Positions 45,788 through 54,954 of a stretch of DNA of 64,000 bases are shown here, one piece after another; the first letter of the stretch is position 1; every line of letters begins with the position of its first letter. A program made the position numbers and the translations under genes. The notes under the pieces were generated by a model. That model saw only the letters and a program-made list of their open reading frames with translations, was not told the origin of the DNA and made no database searches. The DNA comes from JAPOUP01 sp965201085 (GTDB taxonomy: Bacteria > Pseudomonadota > Alphaproteobacteria > Rhodobacterales > Rhodobacteraceae). The stretch is taken from the NCBI GenBank assembly GCA_965201085.1, contig CBDAVS010000025.1:988244-1052243 (forward strand), read 5' to 3'.

Positions 45788-46169
45788 TATGGATTTCTCA
45801 CCACAACGCTATGTGGGGAATTTGATCGCCCCCCTTGTGCGGTCCCGTTTCGGACTCCTCTCGTTGAAAGACGTGGTCACCTGCCGAAAGGCGGCGTTCG
45901 CCTGCCGGTCGGTGTGCGGGTAGCTGGAAACAAGGATCGGAAGACGGGACCCCCATACGATATTCAGAGATATGGAATACGATCCCGGGAAATGCCTCCC
46001 GATCCTTAAAATTTGATGCAACGCTTACGTCAAGCAGGTTGAAGAGCGTTTCAGCCTCTGCTAATGCTCCGCCGATTTTGATGACGTACCGTTCAGGGCG
46101 CGTCATTCGTGTTGCCTTGGCCTTGCTTCCCGAGGCCATTATATGGGCTCCGCAACCGGAAGGACGGAC
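45788..46169. other. Region upstream of the ATP synthase operon
   Basis: About 380 bases without a credible gene. The promoter of atpHAGDC must lie here or within the MetE-like gene, but no clear boxes were identified. Confidence 0.4.
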
Positions 46170-46730
46170 GTGTCCGAAACAGCTTCGATCTCAACTGGCA
46201 TCGCGTTGCGTTACGCGACCGCATCATTCGAACTGGCCAAGGAAGAAGGCTCGCTTGACGCTATGGAACGGGACGTCGATGCTTTGGACACCGTTCTGTC
46301 CGAAAGTGACGATTTGCGGGACCTCGTGTTCTCGCCCGTCTATTCGCGCCGTGAGCAGACGAATGCGATAATCGCGATCGCGGAACGGATGGGTCTGTCG
46401 GACGGTGTGTCGAATCTGCTCGGCCTGATGGCTTCGAGGCGCAGACTGTTTCTGCTCCCGCACCTGTTCAGGGCGTTGCGGGCGCTGATCTCCGAGGAGA
46501 GGGGCGAAGTCACCGCCGAAGTCACCGCCGCGAGCGCCCTGACCGAAGATCAGCGGAAACGGTTGGTCGGGTCTCTCACGGCCTCGGCGGGTAAAAACGT
46601 GAAAATGGTCATGACCGTGGATGAGAGCCTCGTCGGCGGTCTCGTGGTGAAGGTGGGTTCGAAGATGATCGATACCTCGGTCGCCTCGCGCCTGTCAAAA
46701 CTGCACAATGCAATGAAAGAGGTCGGATAG
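46170..46730 (+). CDS. atpH: ATP synthase F1 delta subunit
   Basis: 186 residues from GTG 46170 (SETASISTGIALRYATASFELAKEEG), which matches family length. AGGACG lies a few bases upstream. An ATG at 46143 would add nine residues. This subunit links F1 to the b-subunit stalk. The C-terminus VDESLVGGLVVKVGSKMIDTSVASRLSKL is the conserved delta signature. Its stop directly abuts the atpA ATG. Operon order atpH-A-G-D-C is the standard F1 operon; the Fo genes are elsewhere, as usual in this group. Confidence 0.95.
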   Translation: MSETASISTGIALRYATASFELAKEEGSLDAMERDVDALDTVLSESDDLRDLVFSPVYSRREQTNAIIAIAERMGLSDGVSNLLGLMASRRRLFLLPHLFRALRALISEERGEVTAEVTAASALTEDQRKRLVGSLTASAGKNVKMVMTVDESLVGGLVVKVGSKMIDTSVASRLSKLHNAMKEVG

Positions 46731-48269
46731 ATGGGGATCCAAGCAGCGGAAATCTCCGCGATCCTGAAGGAACAGATCAGGAATTTCGGCCGAGAGGCCG
46801 AAGTCGACGAGGTCGGACGGGTGCTGAGCGTCGGCGACGGCATCGCCCGCGTCTACGGTCTTGACAACGTGCAGGCCGGTGAAATGGTCGAATTTCCCGG
46901 CGGCGTGATGGGAATGGCGCTCAACCTTGAAGCCGACAACGTTGGCGTGGTGATCTTCGGAACCGACCGCGACATCAAGGAAGGCGATACGGTCAAGCGA
47001 ACGAACGCCATCGTGGACGTGCCCGCGGGCGACACCCTTCTGGGGAGGGTCGTTGACGCGCTGGGCAATCCGATTGACGGCAAGGGTGCGGTCGAAGCCG
47101 CCGAGCGTCGGGTGGCGGACGTCAAGGCGCCGGGCATCATTCCGCGGAAATCGGTCCATGAACCGATGGCGACCGGTCTCAAATCGGTGGACGCCATGAT
47201 ACCGATCGGACGGGGCCAGCGGGAGCTCATCATCGGTGACCGCCAGACCGGCAAGACCGCCCTGGCACTCGATACGATACTTAACCAGAAATCATACAAC
47301 GAAGCGGCGGGCGACGATGAGAGCAGGAAACTCTACTGCGTTTATGTCGCCGTTGGACAGAAGCGCTCGACCGTCGCGCAGTTGGTCAAGAAACTCCAGG
47401 AATCCGGAGCGATAGACTACACGGTGGTTGTCGCCGCCACGGCGTCGGATCCGGCGCCGATGCAGTTCCTCGCACCTTACGCGGCGACCGCGATGGCCGA
47501 GTATTTCCGTGACAATGGACGGCACGCCCTGATCATCTATGACGACCTGTCCAAGCAGGCCGTCAGTTACCGACAGATGTCGCTCCTGCTGCGCCGCCCA
47601 CCGGGCCGAGAAGCCTATCCGGGTGACGTTTTCTACCTCCACTCGCGGCTGTTGGAGCGTTCCGCGAAGCTGAACGAGGACAACGGCGCCGGGTCGCTTA
47701 CGGCGCTGCCGATCATCGAGACCCAGGGAGGGGATGTATCGGCGTTCATTCCAACCAACGTGATCTCCATCACCGATGGACAGATATTCCTTGAGACGGA
47801 ACTGTTCTATCAGGGGATCAGACCGGCGGTGAACACGGGACTCTCCGTCTCCAGGGTCGGCTCGTCGGCCCAGACGGCGGCGATGAAATCGGTCGCGGGC
47901 TCGGTCAAGCTGGAACTGGCGCAGTACCGGGAAATGGCTGCTTTCGCCCAATTCGGTTCGGACCTCGACACGGCGACCCAACGGCTGCTGAATCGCGGGG
48001 CCCGCCTGACCGAGCTGATGAAGCAGCCGCAGTATTCACCGCTGACGAACGCCGAAATCGTCTGCATCATCTATTCCGGCATCAAGGGGTATCTCGACGG
48101 AATCGTGGTTCGCGACGTCGGACGGTTCGAGCGCGGGCTGCTGAACCATCTGCGTGGCAACCATCAGGATCTTCTGGATGACATCACGAACAACGACCGC
48201 AAGGTCGCCGGTGAACTGGAAGACGGTATCAAGGCGGCCATCGATGGATTCGCCGAAGGCTTCAGCTAA
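46731..48269 (+). CDS. atpA: ATP synthase F1 alpha subunit
   Basis: 512 residues with Walker A GDRQTGKTA (about residue 170), the ALIIYDDLSKQAVSYRQMSLLLRRPPGREAYPGDVFYLHSRLLERSA block, and the catalytic-interface region RVGSSAQ. It forms the regulatory, non-catalytic nucleotide sites of the F1 hexamer on the cytoplasmic side. It begins right after the atpH stop codon with no gap. Confidence 0.98.
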   Translation: MGIQAAEISAILKEQIRNFGREAEVDEVGRVLSVGDGIARVYGLDNVQAGEMVEFPGGVMGMALNLEADNVGVVIFGTDRDIKEGDTVKRTNAIVDVPAGDTLLGRVVDALGNPIDGKGAVEAAERRVADVKAPGIIPRKSVHEPMATGLKSVDAMIPIGRGQRELIIGDRQTGKTALALDTILNQKSYNEAAGDDESRKLYCVYVAVGQKRSTVAQLVKKLQESGAIDYTVVVAATASDPAPMQFLAPYAATAMAEYFRDNGRHALIIYDDLSKQAVSYRQMSLLLRRPPGREAYPGDVFYLHSRLLERSAKLNEDNGAGSLTALPIIETQGGDVSAFIPTNVISITDGQIFLETELFYQGIRPAVNTGLSVSRVGSSAQTAAMKSVAGSVKLELAQYREMAAFAQFGSDLDTATQRLLNRGARLTELMKQPQYSPLTNAEIVCIIYSGIKGYLDGIVVRDVGRFERGLLNHLRGNHQDLLDDITNNDRKVAGELEDGIKAAIDGFAEGFS

Positions 48270-48295
48270 GTCGCCTGCGGGACGGGACCGGATCA

Positions 48296-49168
48296 ATGCC
48301 AAGCCTCAAGGACCTGAGAAACAGGATCGATAGTGTCAAGTCGACGCGGAAGATCACGAAGGCGATGCAGATGGTCGCCGCGGCCAAGCTCCGTCGCGCC
48401 CAGGACGAAGCCGAGAACGCAAGACCCTATACGGAGCGATTCAACGCGGTGATGGCCGGACTTACGGCAAGCGCGGTGTCCAGTGGTCAGGGACCGAAGC
48501 TGCTTGCCGGAACAGGCGGGAACCAGGTGCATCTGCTGGTCGTCATGACCGCCGAGCGCGGTCTGTGCGGCGGGTTCAACTCGTCCATCGTTCGTCTGGC
48601 CAAGGCGAAGGCGCAGGAACTGATCGCCTTGGGTAGGACGGTAAAGATCATCACCGTGGGAAAGAAGGGTCGCGAACAGCTTAAACGCGAATTCGGCGAC
48701 CGGATCGTGGATCACGTCGATCTCAGCGGCGTTAAACGGGTGGGTTACGCCAATGCCCAGGATATAGCGGGAAACGTCCTGACCCGCTTCGACGCTGGCG
48801 AATTCGACGTCGCCACCATCTTCTTCAACACGTTCAGATCGGTGATCGCCCAGGAACCCACCGCCGTCCAGGTCATTCCGGCCGAGTTCGCTTCCACCGA
48901 AGACAGTACGGCGACATTCTACGACCATGAGCCCGATGAAGAGGCGATCCTGACCGCGCTTCTGCCGCGCGGGGTGGCGACCCGAATATTCGCCGGTCTG
49001 CTCGAGAACGGCGCCAGTGAACAGGGTGCCCGGATGAGCGCCATGGACAGCGCCACCCGTAATGCCGGCGAGATGATCGACAAACTGACCATTGAGTTCA
49101 ACCGCTCGCGTCAGGCGGTCATCACCAACGAATTGATCGAAATCATCTCGGGCGCGGAGGCGCTCTAA
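48296..49168 (+). CDS. atpG: ATP synthase F1 gamma subunit
   Basis: 290 residues. It begins MPSLKDLRNRIDSVKSTRKITKAMQMVAAAKLRRAQ and ends SRQAVITNELIEIISGAEAL, the paired N- and C-terminal helices of the central rotor shaft. The middle motif MTAERGLCGGFNSSIVR is conserved. It lies 26 bases after atpA. The family identity is unambiguous. Confidence 0.97.
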   Translation: MPSLKDLRNRIDSVKSTRKITKAMQMVAAAKLRRAQDEAENARPYTERFNAVMAGLTASAVSSGQGPKLLAGTGGNQVHLLVVMTAERGLCGGFNSSIVRLAKAKAQELIALGRTVKIITVGKKGREQLKREFGDRIVDHVDLSGVKRVGYANAQDIAGNVLTRFDAGEFDVATIFFNTFRSVIAQEPTAVQVIPAEFASTEDSTATFYDHEPDEEAILTALLPRGVATRIFAGLLENGASEQGARMSAMDSATRNAGEMIDKLTIEFNRSRQAVITNELIEIISGAEAL

Positions 49169-49187
49169 GGAACCGGAGACAAGATTG

Positions 49188-50612
49188 ATGGCAAACGCGA
49201 AGGGCAGAGTGACCCAAGTCATCGGTGCCGTCGTCGATGTGCAGTTCGACGATCACCTTCCAGAAATCCTGAACGCGCTTGAGACCGACAACCATGGCAA
49301 CCGCCTCGTTCTCGAGGTCGCGCAGCACCTTGGCGAGAACACCGTGAGGACGGTCGCCATGGATTCATCGGAAGGTCTTGTGCGTGGCCAGGAGGTGATC
49401 GACACGGAGGGCCCGATCACGGTGCCCGTCGGCAATGCGACGCTTGGCCGAATCATCAATGTCGTGGGTCAACCCGTGGACGAAGGCGGTCCGATCGACG
49501 CTGACGAGCATCGCCCGATCCACCAATCCGCACCCGAATTCGCCGAGCAGTCGACGGAATCGGAAATCCTGGTGACCGGCATCAAGGTGGTCGACCTTCT
49601 CGCGCCGTACGCCAAAGGGGGCAAGATCGGTCTCTTCGGAGGGGCCGGTGTCGGGAAGACCGTGCTCATCATGGAGCTGATCAACAACATCGCCAAGGTT
49701 CATTCCGGCTTTTCGGTCTTCGCCGGCGTGGGTGAGCGGACCCGCGAAGGAAACGATCTCTACCACGAAATGATCGAATCCGACGTCATCAAACCCGACA
49801 ACCTCGCGGAGAGTCAGGTCGCGCTGGTCTATGGCCAGATGAACGAACCGCCGGGCGCCCGTGCCCGTGTGGGACTGACCGGTCTCACCCTTGCGGAACA
49901 GTTCCGGGACCAGTCCGGGACCGACGTGCTGTTTTTCGTCGACAACATCTTCCGTTTCACCCAGGCTGGCTCGGAGGTCTCCGCACTTCTGGGTCGAATT
50001 CCGTCCGCCGTGGGTTACCAGCCAACGCTTGCGACGGATATGGGTGCGCTTCAGGAACGCATTACCTCAACCAAGCAAGGCTCGATCACCTCGGTTCAGG
50101 CCATCTATGTTCCCGCCGATGATCTGACGGATCCGGCGCCGGCCACCTCGTTCGCGCATCTTGACGCGACGACGGTTCTTTCACGGGCGATTTCGGAGCT
50201 TGGCATCTATCCGGCGGTCGACCCGCTCGATTCCACGTCACGGCTTATGGATCCCGCCGTCGTGGGCGAGCGTCATTACAAGGTCGCCTCCGAGGTTCAG
50301 GAAGTTCTCCAGCGCTACAAATCGCTTCAGGATATCATCGCCATTCTCGGCATGGACGAGCTCTCCGAAGAGGATAAGCTCGTCGTGGCCCGGGCCCGCA
50401 AGATCCAGCGGTTCCTCAGCCAGCCCTTTGACGTCGCGCAGGTGTTCACGGGATCACCGGGCGTCCAGGTGCCTCTGGAGAAGACCATAGACAGCTTTGA
50501 ACGCGTTGTCGCCGGCGAGTTCGACCATATGCCGGAAGCGGCGTTCTATATGGTCGGCGATATCGATGAAGTGGTCGCCAAGGCACAGCGCATGGCGGCC
50601 GAAGCCGCCTAG
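49188..50612 (+). CDS. atpD: ATP synthase F1 beta subunit
   Basis: 474 residues from ATG 49188 (MANAKGRVTQVIGAVVDVQF). A TTG three bases upstream is not needed. The catalytic subunit is shown by Walker A GGAGVGKTV, the catalytic Glu in GERTREGNDLYHEM, Walker B VLFFVDNIFRF, and ALLGRIPSAVGYQPTLATDMG. It lies 19 bases after atpG. Confidence 0.98.
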   Translation: MANAKGRVTQVIGAVVDVQFDDHLPEILNALETDNHGNRLVLEVAQHLGENTVRTVAMDSSEGLVRGQEVIDTEGPITVPVGNATLGRIINVVGQPVDEGGPIDADEHRPIHQSAPEFAEQSTESEILVTGIKVVDLLAPYAKGGKIGLFGGAGVGKTVLIMELINNIAKVHSGFSVFAGVGERTREGNDLYHEMIESDVIKPDNLAESQVALVYGQMNEPPGARARVGLTGLTLAEQFRDQSGTDVLFFVDNIFRFTQAGSEVSALLGRIPSAVGYQPTLATDMGALQERITSTKQGSITSVQAIYVPADDLTDPAPATSFAHLDATTVLSRAISELGIYPAVDPLDSTSRLMDPAVVGERHYKVASEVQEVLQRYKSLQDIIAILGMDELSEEDKLVVARARKIQRFLSQPFDVAQVFTGSPGVQVPLEKTIDSFERVVAGEFDHMPEAAFYMVGDIDEVVAKAQRMAAEAA

Positions 50613-50624
50613 CGGGGGACGGGT

Positions 50625-51002
50625 ATGGCGAAAGAAATGCGGTTCGACCTCGTAAGCCCTGAACGGCGGCTCGCGTCGTTCGAAGCCAGCGAAGTCCTTG
50701 TTCCCGGCAGTGAGGGTGACATGACGGCGATGCCTGACCACATGCCGCTGATCACGACGCTCCGTCCGGGGATCGTGCGGGCCAAGGCCAGCGATGGAGA
50801 CCAGGAATTCGTCGTGTCGGGGGGATTCGCCGAAATCACGGCGACCTCCCTTTCAGTTCTCGCCGAGCGGGCACTGCCGCGCGGTGAAGTGACGGCGGGG
50901 TTTCTCGACGCGCTCGCCGAGGCTCCCGGCGGCGAGGATCCGGACGCCAATGCGAAATATCTGGCGGATGTGACTTCCCTGAAGGCTGAACTCGGTTTCT
51001 GA
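50625..51002 (+). CDS. atpC: ATP synthase F1 epsilon subunit
   Basis: 125 residues. The N-terminal beta-sandwich is typical: FDLVSPERRLASFEASEVLVPGSEGDMTAMPDHMPLITTLRPGIV, then the FVVSGGFAEI motif. The C-terminal helical part is short. It couples gamma rotation to Fo and may inhibit ATP hydrolysis. It is the last gene of the operon, 12 bases after atpD. No clear hairpin terminator follows; the next 570 bases hold only gene debris. Confidence 0.95.
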   Translation: MAKEMRFDLVSPERRLASFEASEVLVPGSEGDMTAMPDHMPLITTLRPGIVRAKASDGDQEFVVSGGFAEITATSLSVLAERALPRGEVTAGFLDALAEAPGGEDPDANAKYLADVTSLKAELGF

Positions 51003-51091
51003 ATTCGTGCGCTCTATCGGCGGTGCGGATGGGGCGGGCCGGTATGGGCCCAGGAGGATCCGAACCATCTCTGGCATACACCCTGTGGCAG

Positions 51092-51261
51092 GCCCAGACG
51101 GCCGTTCACCCGCGACGGAGCGGGCGCCTGCGACGCCGCCGGGCCATCCCGAAGGCTACCTGAAAGCGTTCGCCAACATCTATTCGGAAGCCGCCGAAAC
51201 GATGGAGGACGTCGTCTATCCGACGGTCCAGAGGACCGTCTGGAAGGCTCCGGCTCGTTGA
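51092..51261 (+). pseudogene. Remnant of a Gfo/Idh/MocA-type oxidoreductase (C-terminus)
   Basis: The frame contains PPGHPEGYLKAFANIYSEAAE, which resembles the conserved HPEGYxEAFANIY segment near the C-terminus of Gfo/Idh/MocA sugar dehydrogenases. It continues to WKAPAR and a stop. Nothing recognisable lies before it. Together with the ABC ATPase remnant that follows, it suggests a deleted sugar-uptake and catabolism locus. Confidence 0.45.
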
Positions 51262-51303
51262 CGCCTGCGTCCGGTCCTCGCGACGGAGCGGGGTGTCTGG
51301 TGA

Positions 51304-51475
51304 ATGTCTGACATGAAGGTCGGGTCACGGCGCCTGACATTCGGTTCCGTCATCGCACTGAACCGCAGTCCTTCCACGTAGAGTTGTGGGACTTTCGGCC
51401 GTCGGGACCGTCATCCCGGGGCAAGCCGACCACCCTTCGCGCCATCACTGCATTGCGGGATCCGGCGTTCGGTTC
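51304..51475 (+). pseudogene. Remnant of a sugar ABC-transporter ATPase (N-terminus)
   Basis: From ATG 51304 the frame reads VGSRRLTFGSVIAL, similar to the start of MalK/UgpC-type ATPases. After a frameshift, a second frame gives GPSSRGKPTTLRAITAL, a damaged Walker A (expected GPSGSGKTTTLRAIAGLE). No downstream ABC motifs remain. The rest of the interval to 51569 shows nothing recognisable. Confidence 0.45.
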
Positions 51476-51569
51476 GGAGCATTTTCGGGCTGTGACCGAC
51501 CGTTCTGACCATCACCTTCGGTTCATAGGTGAGTTGGTCTTCGAGACGGGTCGACGCGGCAATCTCCGA

Positions 51570-51989
51570 TCAGGGGTCAACCCCGGCGAGTTCGCAGATC
51601 ACTTTCCATTCATCCTCGGTCACGGGCTGAACCGACAGCCGGCTGTTCGTGACCAAAACCATTCGGGAAAGTCGGGGATCCTGTTTACACATCTGCAGCG
51701 TAACAGCCGTCCGAACCGGACTGACGGCCTTTACATCCACGCAATCCCAGCGTTCGTCGTCGGTGGTGCTGTCACGATGGCTTTCGGCGATGACTTCGAC
51801 GATGCCAACGATCGCCTTCGCCGTCAGTGAATGATAGAAAAACCCGCGGTCTCCGACCTTCATCGCACGCATGTAGTTGCGGGCCTGGTAGTTTCGCACA
51901 CCATCCCATTCCTCACCCGCGTCCCCCTTGGCCACCTGCTCATCCCAGCTCCAGGTCGACGGTTCGGACTTAAACAACCAGTAAGCCAT
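51570..51989 (-). CDS. EVE domain-containing protein
   Basis: 139 residues, the complete EVE fold: MAYWLFKSEPSTWSWDEQVAKG, WDGVRNYQARNYMRAMKVGDRGFFYHS and IVGIVEVIAES. EVE domains are related to PUA and YTH domains and are thought to bind modified nucleic-acid bases. It lies downstream of tsaD-gpsA on the same strand, with 82 bases between gpsA and this gene, and is a conserved neighbour in alphaproteobacteria. The cellular role is not settled. Confidence 0.92.
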   Translation of the reverse strand: MAYWLFKSEPSTWSWDEQVAKGDAGEEWDGVRNYQARNYMRAMKVGDRGFFYHSLTAKAIVGIVEVIAESHRDSTTDDERWDCVDVKAVSPVRTAVTLQMCKQDPRLSRMVLVTNSRLSVQPVTEDEWKVICELAGVDP

Positions 51990-52071
51990 AGGCTAACCTC
52001 TCACCTATCGTTTGGACGTCACATGTTCCGCCGGACTTTCGTGGTTTGAAGCTCCGATCGCAAACACAAAA

Positions 52072-53034
52072 TCACTCCGGGCGCAGCGGTCGTGCCATCA
52101 GCGACCCGGTCGCCTGGGCTATGTTCAGATTACCGTCAAGCAATTCCGAAACCATTGTCATAATCGGCAATCCAAGATTTTCCGCCTTCGCGATGCGGGC
52201 GATGGCGCGGGCGGTGGCGATACCCTCCGTAGTAACCGTGGGAGTTATCCGCCCATGTGCTCCCAGATCGAGGCCGAACGTATAGTTGCGGGACTTTTTC
52301 GATGTCGCCGTCAGCACCAGGTCACCAAGACCGGACAATCCGGCGAGGGTTTCGGAGCGGGCGCCGCGTGAATGCGCGAACCGTACCATTTCGGCGAAGC
52401 CGCGCGTCATCACCGCGGCGCGGGCGCTCTCGCCGAGGCCCGCCCCGATGGCCATTCCACAGGCGATAGCGACTACGTTCTTCAATGCGCCACCGATCTC
52501 GACCCCACGCATATCCGTGCTTGTGTATATACGTAGATTGGCCGTGGACAGCGTTCGCTGCAGCATGGATACCCTATCTTCATCCGTTGCGGCGAGAACC
52601 AGCGCCGTAGGCGATCCTCCCGCGATTTCGGCGGCGAATCCGGGGCCGGACAGCAGGGCCGGCGTCGCTGACGGAACGGCTCGGTCAATTCGCGAGGCCG
52701 GTCCAAAACCCGAGTCGAGATCGATGCCTTTGCAGCAGGCGATCAGGTGTCTTCCGCTCAGGAAATCCCTGAATTGGGCCAGAATATCCGAAAGCGACTG
52801 CGAGGGCACGGCGAGAAGTACCGTTTCGGATGCGGCAAGGTCGGTGGCTGCGTCGGTTGGCTTGAGAAGTTCGGGAAGACGGATTCCCGGCAGGCGATGA
52901 CGATGCTCGCCGACTCGAATCATTTCGGTGACATGATCGGTGTTCCTCGCCCACAGCGTCACAGGCTTGCCGTTTCGCGCCAAGGCCACGGCGAGAGCCG
53001 TTCCGAAAGCTCCCGCTCCAAGTATCCCGATCAT
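52072..53034 (-). CDS. gpsA: Glycerol-3-phosphate dehydrogenase [NAD(P)+]
   Basis: 320 residues. Rossmann motif GAGAFGTALAVALARNG at the N-terminus, then the catalytic Lys in IGGALKNVVAIACGMAIG. Further conserved stretches are TRGFAEMVRF and GLGDLVLTATS. It makes sn-glycerol-3-phosphate for phospholipids. The start ATG overlaps the tsaD stop by four bases. Confidence 0.96.
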   Translation of the reverse strand: MIGILGAGAFGTALAVALARNGKPVTLWARNTDHVTEMIRVGEHRHRLPGIRLPELLKPTDAATDLAASETVLLAVPSQSLSDILAQFRDFLSGRHLIACCKGIDLDSGFGPASRIDRAVPSATPALLSGPGFAAEIAGGSPTALVLAATDEDRVSMLQRTLSTANLRIYTSTDMRGVEIGGALKNVVAIACGMAIGAGLGESARAAVMTRGFAEMVRFAHSRGARSETLAGLSGLGDLVLTATSKKSRNYTFGLDLGAHGRITPTVTTEGIATARAIARIAKAENLGLPIMTMVSELLDGNLNIAQATGSLMARPLRPE

Positions 53035-54128
53035 GCTTTCGCTCCGCGCTTTCCACCTCCAAGCATCGGACGGCTACGCTCGTCAAGCGGCCAGCGAGGT
53101 CGGGCCGAAAGTGTCATGTCATCGAAGATACCGAGCCGAAATCGCTCCAGCCCCGCCCAGGCGATCATCGCCGCATTATCGGTACAGAGCACGACGGGAG
53201 GTGCGACAAAGCCTATTCCATTGTCTCCGGCAACTTCTTCAAGCGCTCTCCGGATGGTTTGATTCGCGGCAACGCCACCGGTCACCGCAAACATGGGTAC
53301 CGGTGGATTATGTTCGATATAGAGATCTATCGCGCGCCGGGATTTTTCCGCCAGGACATCCGCGACGGCGGACAGGAACCCCGCACACAGATCGGCGCGG
53401 TCCGACCGGGTCAGTCCACCGCGTCCGGCGACCAATCGATCACGGGCGCGCAGCATCGCCGTCTTCAGACCGGTGAAGCTCAAATCGCAGCAGGGGCGGT
53501 CAATGAGCGGTCGCGGAAAGCTGAACCGACAGCTGTCACCAATCGCCGCCTCTTTCTCCACCGAGGGACCACCAGGCTGTGGAAGCCCGAGAAGCTTCGC
53601 TGTCTTGTCAAAGGCTTCACCCGGGGCATCGTCGATGGTTCCGCCCAGGCGCAGATAGCTCTCCGCGCCATGGACGATCAGGAACTGGCAATGGCCACCG
53701 GAGATAAGCAAGGTCAGATACGGAAAGTCCACACGATCCATGAGGCGTGGGGTCAACGCATGGCCGGCCAGATGGTTGACACCGATAAGCGGTAGGTCCG
53801 CAGCGACCGCCAGACCCTTCGCGCACATCACTCCCGCCAGCAATCCACCGATCAGTCCGGGACCGGCCGTCACCGCGATCGCATCTATGTCGGACAGTTG
53901 AAGGCCCGCGTCCCTCAGAGCCGCTTCGACACAATGATCGAGCTTCTCGGTGTGGGCACGGGCGGCGATTTCGGGAACGACACCACCAAACGTTTCGTGG
54001 AGGTCCGTCTGACCAACGATGATCGAAGACAGAATTTCCGGCGATCGATCACCGTTCTGACGGACAACGGCGGCGGCTGTATCGTCACAGCTGCTTTCCA
54101 GTCCGAGGATCGTGACGAAGTCATCCAT
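53031..54128 (-). CDS. tsaD: tRNA N6-adenosine threonylcarbamoyltransferase
   Basis: 365 residues. ILGLESSCDDTAAAVV at the N-terminus, the metal-binding HLAGH, LISGGHCQFL and VTGGVAANQTIRR identify TsaD. With TsaB and TsaE it installs t6A at position 37 of ANN-decoding tRNAs. It is followed by gpsA with a four-base overlap and is divergent from hemD. Confidence 0.97.
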   Translation of the reverse strand: MDDFVTILGLESSCDDTAAAVVRQNGDRSPEILSSIIVGQTDLHETFGGVVPEIAARAHTEKLDHCVEAALRDAGLQLSDIDAIAVTAGPGLIGGLLAGVMCAKGLAVAADLPLIGVNHLAGHALTPRLMDRVDFPYLTLLISGGHCQFLIVHGAESYLRLGGTIDDAPGEAFDKTAKLLGLPQPGGPSVEKEAAIGDSCRFSFPRPLIDRPCCDLSFTGLKTAMLRARDRLVAGRGGLTRSDRADLCAGFLSAVADVLAEKSRRAIDLYIEHNPPVPMFAVTGGVAANQTIRRALEEVAGDNGIGFVAPPVVLCTDNAAMIAWAGLERFRLGIFDDMTLSARPRWPLDERSRPMLGGGKRGAKA

Positions 54129-54204
54129 GATGCCGCCGGTTGCGTCTCAGAGGCCTTGCGGGGTAGCATCCGGGAGCATCCCTTGCAAATACGCGACCTC
54201 CAAT

Positions 54205-54921
54205 TTGCCGTATGACGCTCCTTCCTTGCTCCTGACCCGCCCTCGTCCGCAGTCGGAACGATTCGCGAGGCTCTGCCATGAGCGACTCGGAGATATGAAC
54301 ACGGTCATATCGCCTGTGCTGCGGATCGTTCCGAGCGCCAGGGTTATCGACCTAGGCGGGATCGGCGGGGTGATTCTAACTTCTGAAAACGGCGCACGGG
54401 CGCTGAAAGGTGTGGCGGCGGTCACGGGCGTTCGAGCATGGTGCGTCGGGGATCAAACCGCGAGAGTGGCCCAGGAACTGGGCATGCGCACCAGTTCGGC
54501 GGGTGGCGATGCCGATGCTTTGGTGTCCATGCTGATCGAGGACAATCCAGCGGGTACGCTCATGCATGCGCATGGTGTCAGAACGAAAGGCGATGTGGTT
54601 GTTCGTCTTCGCGCGGCGGGACTTCGGGTGGAAAGTCGAATCGTCTACGAGCAGATACCGTTACCGCTGACACACGCGGCGCACAGCTGCCTGCATGATA
54701 GGTTCCCGGTGATATTACCGTTGTTTTCCCCGCGGTCCGCCGAGCTTGCGGGAAAAGCGGCGCTTACCGCGGTCGCTCCACTTACGGTCATAGCTCTGAG
54801 CCAGGCGGTTTTCGAGGCATGGGAAGGGCCAGCACCCCAACAGCTTTCTATTGCGGAACGTCCCGAATCCACCAATATGCTGGAAAGCGTCGCCGTGCAT
54901 TGGACGTCGCTTACGTCTTGA
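54205..54921 (+). CDS. hemD: Uroporphyrinogen-III synthase (divergent, uncertain start)
   Basis: About 238 residues. The LLLTRPRPQSERFA start and GGVILTSENGARAL, CVGDQTARVAQELG and HAHGVRTKGDVVVRLRAAG segments fit HemD, which closes hydroxymethylbilane into uroporphyrinogen III. No ATG fits the N-terminus. A TTG at 54205 is the best in-frame start. An ATG at 54212 is one base out of frame, so a single-base deletion just after it is possible. The gene is first in the hemD-mic60-hemY series and divergent from tsaD. Confidence 0.8.
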   Translation: MPYDAPSLLLTRPRPQSERFARLCHERLGDMNTVISPVLRIVPSARVIDLGGIGGVILTSENGARALKGVAAVTGVRAWCVGDQTARVAQELGMRTSSAGGDADALVSMLIEDNPAGTLMHAHGVRTKGDVVVRLRAAGLRVESRIVYEQIPLPLTHAAHSCLHDRFPVILPLFSPRSAELAGKAALTAVAPLTVIALSQAVFEAWEGPAPQQLSIAERPESTNMLESVAVHWTSLTS

Positions 54922-54954
54922 CGCGGGCATTCATCGGTTTCGGGCGTCGGTCCA

